NCBI RefSeq assembly: GCF_001592875.1
Contig: NZ_LSOF01000007.1
Location: 1-64,000 of the forward strand
DNA from: Pseudomonas sp. BMS12
GTDB lineage: Bacteria > Pseudomonadota > Gammaproteobacteria > Pseudomonadales > Pseudomonadaceae
Length of the DNA: 64,000 nt
Direction of reading: 5' to 3'
Below the pieces are notes generated by a model. That model saw nothing but the letters and a program-made list of their open reading frames with translations, was not told the origin of the DNA and did not search any database. The position numbers and the translations under genes are program-made. Positions 58,452-64,000 of this stretch are shown one piece after another (the first letter of the stretch is position 1; each line of letters begins with the position of its first letter).

Positions 58452-59498
58452 CTATTGCGCGTTGCCGAGGGACGGCAGGTCGCGGCGAATCATCCAGTGC
58501 CCTTCCGGCGGCATCAGGCGGCTGAGGTCGAAGTGCTGCAGGCTGGCACGATCGAGCACCTCGATCAGCGGGCCGACCTCACGTGGGTGTGGCTGCCCTT
58601 CCAGGGCGCGCACCGCCAGGTCCACGGCGATGCGCGCCTGTAGCACCGGCGAATCGCTCGGCGCCGCCAGGATGCGACCTTCGGCAATCTGTTCGAGAAC
58701 CCGCTCGGTGGCATACAGGGACAACACCCGGGTATCCGCCTGGCGCCCGGACTGGAGCACCAGCTGCGCGGCAAAGGCGGCCGCCTCGGCGTTGCCCAGG
58801 ATGAAGTCGACACGCCCAGAGCCGGCCAGCAGGTTGCGCACCAGCTGCGCCTGACTGGCGCGGTCCACCGGCCCGTAACCGCCATGCGCCAGCTCGACGG
58901 CATGATCCTGCATGGCACGCTGCAGGCCGGCCTCGGCCGCCGCGACCCAACCGGCCCCCTGCGGCCCCGGCAACCAGCCCAGGCGATAGCCTGCCGCCGG
59001 TTTCAGTCGGTCGATATAGGCCAGCGCCGCGCCAGCCATGTCGGCGAAATCCACCCGCGAGTGAGCCGTCAGCCCCGGGCACTCCAGGCCATTGACCAGG
59101 TCGATCACCGGCTTGCCGTCCTCCAGCAGGCGCGCGACCTCCGGGCATAGCTCATCGGTGTTGATCGAGGCGATCACATAGGCGTCGGCGTGCTGGCCCC
59201 GGCAGTTTTGCAGCTGGGTTACCTGCTGCCGGGCGTTTTCATAGCCGCCAGCCTCATAGATACCCAGCTGTACGCCCTGGCGCCGCGCCTCGCCATCCAG
59301 GCCCCAGGCCACGCCCCACCAGTAGCGATCCTTGCCATGCGGCAGCAACGCGCAGATACGCCAGAGCCGGCTGGCCTGTGCCATCGGGCGGTACTGGACG
59401 AGTTCGCCATCCGCGCGCACCGCCAGCGGATACCAGTCGGCCCAGGCCTGCGCAGCCAGTAATGACAGGCACAGCAGCACTCCCTTGATCAGGCGCAT
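58452..59498 (-). CDS. TorT-like periplasmic sugar-binding-fold protein
   Basis: Protein of 348 aa with signal peptide MRLIKGVLLCLSLLAAQAWA. It has the LacI/periplasmic-binding type 1 fold: PHGKDRYWWGVAWGLDGEARRQGVQLGIY, then INTDELCPEV and LVNGLECPGL. This pattern fits TorT, the TMAO-sensing partner of a TorS kinase. No torS, torR or torA gene lies nearby, so the ligand and partner are unknown. It is divergent from dbpA. Confidence 0.78.
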   Translation of the reverse strand: MRLIKGVLLCLSLLAAQAWADWYPLAVRADGELVQYRPMAQASRLWRICALLPHGKDRYWWGVAWGLDGEARRQGVQLGIYEAGGYENARQQVTQLQNCRGQHADAYVIASINTDELCPEVARLLEDGKPVIDLVNGLECPGLTAHSRVDFADMAGAALAYIDRLKPAAGYRLGWLPGPQGAGWVAAAEAGLQRAMQDHAVELAHGGYGPVDRASQAQLVRNLLAGSGRVDFILGNAEAAAFAAQLVLQSGRQADTRVLSLYATERVLEQIAEGRILAAPSDSPVLQARIAVDLAVRALEGQPHPREVGPLIEVLDRASLQHFDLSRLMPPEGHWMIRRDLPSLGNAQ

Positions 59499-59599
59499 CG
59501 ATGGCCTTCCTCGACTAATGGTGCTAACCAGCTTAGGCGCTGCCGGGCCTTTTACCCGCCCTGCTACAATGCCCGCCCACTCCGCCCCAGGTTCGTCCC

Positions 59600-60973
59600 G
59601 TGACCAGTTCCTTCGCCACCCTGCCGCTCTCTGCCGCCATGCGCGACAACCTCGCCGCCCTCGGCTACACCGAGATGACGCCGATCCAGGCCGCCAGCCT
59701 GCCGCTGATGCTCAAGGGCCGCGACCTGATCGCCCAGGCCAAGACCGGCAGCGGCAAGACCGCGGCTTTCGGCGTCGGCCTGCTGCACCCGCTGAACCCG
59801 CGCTTCTTCGGCTGCCAGGCGCTGGTGCTGTGCCCGACCCGCGAGCTGGCCGACCAGGTGGCCAAGGAAATCCGCCGCCTGGCCCGCGCCGCTGACAACA
59901 TCAAGGTGCTGACCCTCTGCGGCGGCACCCCGCTGGGCCCGCAGATCGGCTCGCTGGAGCACGGCGCCCACGTCATCGTTGGCACCCCGGGGCGCATTCA
60001 GGAACACCTGCGCAAAGGCACGCTGAAGCTCGACGGCCTGTCCACCCTGGTGCTGGACGAAGCCGACCGCATGCTCGACATGGGCTTCTTCGACAGCATC
60101 GCCGAGGTCATCGAACAGACCCCGCCACGCCGCCAGACGCTGCTGTTCTCCGCCACCTACCCGAGCGGCATCGAACAACTGGCCGCACGCTTCCTGCGCG
60201 ACCCGGAGCGGGTGCAGGTGGATGCGGTGCACGACGACGGGCAGATCGAGCAGCGCTTCTACGAGATCGACCCGCAACAGCGCGAAGAAGCGGTGATCCG
60301 CCTGCTGCGCCACTTCCGCAAGCAGCCGGTGGTGGCCTTCTGCGCCACCCGCCAGCAGTGCGACGAACTGGCCGCGCGCCTGGAGGCCGAGAAGATTTCC
60401 GCCGCCGCGCTGCACGGTGACCTGGAACAGCGCGACCGCGACCAGGTGCTGACCCTGTTCGCCAACCGCAGCCTCAGCGTACTGGTGGCCACCGACGTGG
60501 CCGCCCGCGGCCTGGACATCGCCGGCCTGGAGCTGGTGATCAACGTCGAACTGGCCCGCGATGCGCAGATCCACACCCACCGCATCGGCCGTAGCGGCCG
60601 CGCCGGCGAGAAGGGTCTGGCGCTGAGCCTGGTGGCGCCGAGCGAGGCCTATCGCGCCCAGGCCATCGAGGACGAACAAGGCAGCCCGCTGACCTGGCAA
60701 CTGCTCGGCGAGCTGAAGGACAAGGGCGAGGCACTGCTGCCGCCGATGCACAGCCTGTGCCTGAGCGCCGGGCGCAAGGACAAGCTGCGCCCCGGCGACA
60801 TTCTCGGCGCGCTGACCGGCGATGCCGGCATTCCCGGCGACAAGGTCGGCAAGATCGCCATCTTCGACTATCAGGCCTATGTCGCCGTGGATCGCAGCAT
60901 CGCCAAGCAGGCCCTGCAGCGTCTGGCCAGCGGCAAGATCAAGGGACGCCCGGTCAAGGTACGGATGCTCTAG
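59600..60973 (+). CDS. dbpA: ATP-dependent RNA helicase DbpA
   Basis: Protein of 457 aa starting with GTG. DEAD-box motifs: Q motif EMTPIQAASLPLML, Walker A AKTGSGKTAAF, PTRELADQV, DEADRMLDMGF, SATYP, VATDVAARGLDI and HRIGRSGR. The C-terminal DbpA RNA-binding domain (about 385-457, LRPGDILGALTGDAGI) recognises hairpin 92 of 23S rRNA. It acts in 50S subunit assembly. The response-regulator gene follows 14 bases downstream. Confidence 0.95.
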   Translation: MTSSFATLPLSAAMRDNLAALGYTEMTPIQAASLPLMLKGRDLIAQAKTGSGKTAAFGVGLLHPLNPRFFGCQALVLCPTRELADQVAKEIRRLARAADNIKVLTLCGGTPLGPQIGSLEHGAHVIVGTPGRIQEHLRKGTLKLDGLSTLVLDEADRMLDMGFFDSIAEVIEQTPPRRQTLLFSATYPSGIEQLAARFLRDPERVQVDAVHDDGQIEQRFYEIDPQQREEAVIRLLRHFRKQPVVAFCATRQQCDELAARLEAEKISAAALHGDLEQRDRDQVLTLFANRSLSVLVATDVAARGLDIAGLELVINVELARDAQIHTHRIGRSGRAGEKGLALSLVAPSEAYRAQAIEDEQGSPLTWQLLGELKDKGEALLPPMHSLCLSAGRKDKLRPGDILGALTGDAGIPGDKVGKIAIFDYQAYVAVDRSIAKQALQRLASGKIKGRPVKVRML

Positions 60974-60987
60974 GGAGGCATGCGGCG

Positions 60988-62241
60988 ATGCGCAATATCC
61001 TGGTGGTGGAAGACAGTCCACTGGTGCTGAAGATCCTCGAACACCTGTTCCGCCAGGAGCCGGATCTGCAACCGCTGTTCTGCGCCAGCCTGGGCGAGGC
61101 CCAGGTGCTGCTGGAGACCTCCTCGGCACTGTTCTTCGCCGCCATCGTCGACCTCAACCTGCCGGATGCGCCACACGGCGAGATCGTCGATCTGGTCATG
61201 CAATACAGCCTGCCGTGCATCGTGCTCAGTGGCTCCTACGACGAACATCGGCGCGACGAGCTGCTGCTCAAGGGCGTGGTCGACTATGTGCTCAAGGAAA
61301 GCCAGCACTCCTACGAGTATGCCTTTCGCCTGCTGCACCGGCTGGAGAGCAACAGCCACGTGAAGATCCTGGTGGCCGAGGACTCCGACGCCACGCGCCA
61401 TTTCATCCGCCGCGTGCTGACTCCGCACCTGTACCAGATCATCGACGCCTGCGACGGTGACGAGGCGCTGCGCATCCTGCGCGAGCAACCGGATATCGAT
61501 CTGTTTCTGGTCGACCACAGCATGCCCGGCATCAGCGGTTTCGAGCTGGTCAAGCTGCTGCGGCAAAAGATGAAACGCAACGAGCTGATCATTCTTGGCC
61601 TGTCGGCCGACGCCAAGGGTTCGCTCAGCGCCATGTTCATCAAGCATGGCGCCGACGACTTCCTGCGCAAGCCGTTCTGTCCCGAGGAACTCAACTGCCG
61701 GGTAATGTCCAGCCTGGAGCGCCGCGACATGCTGCGCGCCCTGAAGCAGGCGGCGTTGTTTGACTCACTGACCTCGCTGTACAACCGCCGCGCCTTCTAT
61801 GAGCAGGGTGTCGAGCTGCTGCGCCTGGCGCAGAAGGGCGGCCACGAGCTTAGCGTGGCGATGATCGACCTCGACCACTTCAAGACCATCAACGACGAAC
61901 ATGGCCATGCCAGCGGCGATGCCGCCCTGGTGCAGTTTTCCCGCGCCCTGCGCCAGGCCTTTCCGGACACTCTGCTGGGGCGCCTGGGCGGCGAAGAGTT
62001 CGCCATGGTCAGTCGCCTGGAGGGCACCGCCCTGGCCGTGGAACTGGACCAGCTGCGGCGCCACTGCGCCACCCTCAGGTACGCCAACGGCGCGCCGGCG
62101 CTGAGCTTCAGTGCAGGCGTCTATCACGGCTCTCCGGATGATCTGGAAAGCATGCTGCACCAGGCCGACATGCGCCTGTATCAGGCCAAGCGCGGCGGGC
62201 GGGGGTGTACCCTGAATACCGCTACAGGCCGTGATACTTGA
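60988..62241 (+). CDS. Double-receiver GGDEF response regulator
   Basis: Protein of 417 aa. The first receiver (about 1-120) begins ILVVEDSP and has phospho-Asp in AIVDLNLPD. The second (about 128-245) begins ILVAEDSD with LFLVDHSMPGISG and LRKPFCPEE. The GGDEF domain (about 255-410) has a GGEEF active site and a DLDHFKTIND metal site, so it should make cyclic di-GMP on phosphorylation. The kinase is not adjacent. It is close behind dbpA and overlaps the next gene tail-to-tail by 20 bases. Confidence 0.88.
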   Translation: MRNILVVEDSPLVLKILEHLFRQEPDLQPLFCASLGEAQVLLETSSALFFAAIVDLNLPDAPHGEIVDLVMQYSLPCIVLSGSYDEHRRDELLLKGVVDYVLKESQHSYEYAFRLLHRLESNSHVKILVAEDSDATRHFIRRVLTPHLYQIIDACDGDEALRILREQPDIDLFLVDHSMPGISGFELVKLLRQKMKRNELIILGLSADAKGSLSAMFIKHGADDFLRKPFCPEELNCRVMSSLERRDMLRALKQAALFDSLTSLYNRRAFYEQGVELLRLAQKGGHELSVAMIDLDHFKTINDEHGHASGDAALVQFSRALRQAFPDTLLGRLGGEEFAMVSRLEGTALAVELDQLRRHCATLRYANGAPALSFSAGVYHGSPDDLESMLHQADMRLYQAKRGGRGCTLNTATGRDT

Positions 62242-62956
62242 AAATGCCCTGGTAGCTACCGTCCGCCTGCATCGCGGCGATCTCCCGGTCGAAGTCGGCG
62301 ATGATCTGCTTGTGCAGTGGATGGCTGCGCCGCATCAGGATATGCAGGCCGTTTTCACTCAGGGGCGGGCCGACGAACTCGATCGAGTTACGGATACCCT
62401 GCAGGTCGTGGTTGAGGTAGTACTGCCCCACCAGCTCGTCCTCCAGGGTCAGCTGCACTCGCCCTGCCGCCAGCATCCGTGCGCCCATGGCGAACTCCAG
62501 CACCGGCACCTTGTGCAGGCGCGAGTCCGCGTCGAACTCGGGCGCATAGCTGTAGCCACGCACCACAGCGATGCTGTGCGGCAGCAGGCTGTCCAGCCCG
62601 TGAAACTCGATGGACGAGCCGCTGCGGCGCAGAAAGCGCACGCGATTGCTCAGGTAGGGTTTTGAGTAGAGGCCATAGCGGCTGCGCTCGTCGCTGTACC
62701 AGGCAGCCACGATGATGTCGTAGTCACCCTGCTGCAGGCCGAGCAGCACCCGCGCCCAGGGCACCTGGACATACTCAGTGCTGTGCCCGGCCCGGCGCAG
62801 GGCGCTGCTGACCAGATCCACAGCCAGCCCCGAGCGGCTCAAGGCCGTGTCGGTAAAGGGCGGCCAGGCGTCGCCGACCAGGCGCAGATGCTCGGCCGCC
62901 ACCGACTGGCCCAGCAGCAGGGCAGCGCAGAGTACAACGGCACGCAATCCACGCAT
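62222..62956 (-). CDS. Family 3 solute-binding periplasmic protein
   Basis: Protein of 244 aa from the ATG at 62956 (MRGLRAVVLCAALLLGQSVA signal peptide); the longer frame from 63019 is less likely. GDAWPPFTDTALSRSGLAVDLV, VPWARVLLGLQQGDYDIIVAAWYSDERS mark the amino-acid-binding-type fold (in pieces). No transport genes lie nearby, so it may be an orphan receptor that signals to a sensor; several such solo proteins exist in Pseudomonas. Confidence 0.82.
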   Translation of the reverse strand: MRGLRAVVLCAALLLGQSVAAEHLRLVGDAWPPFTDTALSRSGLAVDLVSSALRRAGHSTEYVQVPWARVLLGLQQGDYDIIVAAWYSDERSRYGLYSKPYLSNRVRFLRRSGSSIEFHGLDSLLPHSIAVVRGYSYAPEFDADSRLHKVPVLEFAMGARMLAAGRVQLTLEDELVGQYYLNHDLQGIRNSIEFVGPPLSENGLHILMRRSHPLHKQIIADFDREIAAMQADGSYQGIFKYHGL

Positions 62957-63104
62957 TCTCGATATCCAACCATCAGAGCAGGTAGAGACTAGCCAGCGCC
63001 AGACCACAGCGCTCGGCATTCCACTGCAATCCGCGCAGCGCCGATGCCTGTCGTAGCGCTGCCAACGCAGAAAAAATCAACTTGCAGCACCCCCGTAATA
63101 AAAC

Positions 63105-63120
63105 TGGCACACCTCCTGCT
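63105..63120 (+). promoter_or_regulatory. Sigma-54 promoter upstream of a gene-free terminator
   Basis: TGGCACACCTCCTGCT matches TGGCAC-N5-TTGCW: GG and GC are at the exact -24/-12 spacing, with one deviation in the TTGC block. No coding gene lies downstream on the plus strand; a strong terminator follows about 75 bases later. Confidence 0.6.
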
Positions 63121-63131
63121 TAGTATCAGTA

Positions 63132-63224
63132 ACTCCAGTTTTGGGGACCTTGGTACAGGCAGGCCGGGGAATCCCCTCTTTTACACCCAGACGAAAAGGC
63201 CACCTCCAGCAGGTGGCCTTTTTG
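63132..63224 (+). ncRNA. Candidate sigma-54-dependent small RNA
   Basis: The predicted start, about 12 bases after the -12 element, is near 63132. The sequence runs through a small GC-rich hairpin (GGGGA...TCCCC, 63159-63178 region) to the rho-independent terminator AAAAGGCCACCT-CCAGC-AGGTGGCCTTTTT. It has about 90 bases and no ORF. The same terminator could also serve the minus-strand gene that ends at 63228 from the other side. Regulator and targets unknown. Confidence 0.5.
63193..63224. terminator. Bidirectional rho-independent terminator
   Basis: AAAAGGCCACCT-CCAGC-AGGTGGCCTTTTT, with A and T runs on both sides. It fits the end of the candidate small RNA on the plus strand and of the MshQ-like gene on the minus strand. 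Confidence 0.88.
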
Positions 63225-63227
63225 CGT

Positions 63228-64000
63228 TTAGCGGTACAGTTCGCGGCGGAAGATCAAGGGCGCCGCCCCCTTGTAGATGCCGAAACTGGCCAGGCCCCGC
63301 GCCAGGTCGCGGTTGGCGCCATCCCAGGGGTACTGCAGCCAGGCCGGGGCACTGGGGAAACTGACCTGTACCGAGCCGTCGTTGCCGGTTCCCGGCGCGC
63401 TCAGCGTCACGCTGCCGCTACCCGCCAGCGGGCCGCTCAGGGTCGGCGTGGTCTCCCCCGCAGACAGGTTGCCGGTGTACATATCGAGTGCAGGCGTCCC
63501 CAAGATGGTGCAGGTATCCAGGCCTTCGCTCTGGAAACTGCCGCCGGCGACGTTCTGCCAGCTTTCCAGGGCCAGGGGCAGGCTCAGGCTCTGCAACTCG
63601 GAGCCGTGGGCATTGCCGATGCGCAGGCGGCCGAGGCGGACTTCGCTGCCGGGGTCGTCAACGAAGTCATAGCTGTAATCCAGGCAACCACTACCGCTGC
63701 CATGGCAAACCGCCTGGCCCTGGTCGACTTCGCGCAGGCTGGCGGCGAGAAAGGTCTGGCGGACTTTGGCCGCGAACGGGTAGTCGTCGCTGCTGGGCAA
63801 TAGGGCAGGCAGGTAGAGCAACTGCTCACCCGTCCAGCTGTAGGTACGGGCGCCATCGCCATTATCCGCCCCGTCTACGGCTTGAGTTGCCGTGCCCTGA
63901 CTGGCCAAGCGCGCATCCAGGGCTGCGTTGCCGGTAACCGAGCTGTAAGTACCGACACCCGGGGCGGCCAGTTTCCAAAAGGCACCACGGTCATAGTTGG
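63228..64000 (-). CDS. MshQ-like DUF6701 surface protein, C-terminal part
   Basis: The frame is open to the right edge, so the start lies outside. The visible 257 residues include FWKLAAPGVGTY, LGRLRIGNAHGSELQSLSLPL, PAWLQYPWDG and the ending ASFGIYKGAAPLIFRRELYR. This combination is that of DUF6701, found at the C-terminus of MshQ-type proteins in type IV pilus/MSHA loci. It is likely exported and Cys-containing (SGCLDYSYDF, DTCTILG). The ORF-internal TTG used by some gene callers is not the start. Confidence 0.78.
   Translation of the reverse strand, partial: NYDRGAFWKLAAPGVGTYSSVTGNAALDARLASQGTATQAVDGADNGDGARTYSWTGEQLLYLPALLPSSDDYPFAAKVRQTFLAASLREVDQGQAVCHGSGSGCLDYSYDFVDDPGSEVRLGRLRIGNAHGSELQSLSLPLALESWQNVAGGSFQSEGLDTCTILGTPALDMYTGNLSAGETTPTLSGPLAGSGSVTLSAPGTGNDGSVQVSFPSAPAWLQYPWDGANRDLARGLASFGIYKGAAPLIFRRELYR

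Overview
This window is a piece of a high-GC gammaproteobacterial chromosome. It is almost certainly a Pseudomonas sensu lato outside P. aeruginosa itself. From 1 to 28830 the gene order matches what I recall of the P. aeruginosa PA0600-PA0575 block: sensor - DUF3530 - djlA - murU - amgK - lptD - surA - pdxA - rsmA - apaG - apaH - glpE - yeaG - yeaH - ycgB - cca - folK - folB - plsY - tsaD - rpsU - dnaG - rpoD - rmcA - tRNA-Ile2. No database search was possible, so names rest on motifs, length and gene order.

Region 1 (1-28830) is housekeeping: peptidoglycan recycling (amgK-murU), outer-membrane assembly (lptD-surA), the pdxA-rsmA-apaG-apaH-glpE operon, the stress-linked yeaG-yeaH-spoVR trio, the folate, tRNA and phospholipid genes, and the macromolecular synthesis cluster rpsU-dnaG-rpoD. 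It ends with a periplasmic-sensor PAS-GGDEF-EAL protein.

Region 2 (28847-36024) is a defence island of about 7 kb. It lies between an intact tRNA-Ile2(CAU) gene and a diverged 3' tRNA piece that ends in the same 11 bases. It carries a class II Fic protein behind two palindromic operator-like sites, a NERD nuclease-like protein, an Mrr-type restriction endonuclease, and then an AT-rich two-reverse-transcriptase module. Two overlapping RT genes with FVDD and YVDD active sites match the DRT type 3 (Drt3a + Drt3b, UG3 + UG8) antiphage system. Just downstream of drt3b, in a 767-base stretch without genes, is a compact RNA fold: a 15-bp closing stem, an 8-bp hairpin and smaller hairpins, with a CACACAC run near its 3' side. 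This is the best candidate for the system's non-coding RNA and template, and it is the most interesting object in the window. No integrase or transposase is present.

Region 3 (36127-64000) is accessory chromosome: a PAS-GAF-GGDEF cyclase; a sulfate-ester module (Tat-exported formylglycine-type sulfatase, SdsA-like alkylsulfatase, divergent LysR regulator); an agmatinase with a polyamine-binding protein and a divergent LysR regulator; a flavin reductase; a pentapeptide-repeat potassium-channel-like protein; the acetate permease pair yjcH-actP; a glutathione transferase; a creB-creC-CBS-creD cluster followed by four small tightly overlapping genes; an HD-GYP protein; a YihG-like acyltransferase; a TorT-like binding protein; the RNA helicase dbpA; a double-receiver GGDEF regulator; a solute-binding protein; a probable sigma-54-driven small RNA; and the 3' end of a MshQ/DUF6701-like surface protein. 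Four cyclic-di-GMP proteins occur in the window (25096, 36127, 56119, 60988).
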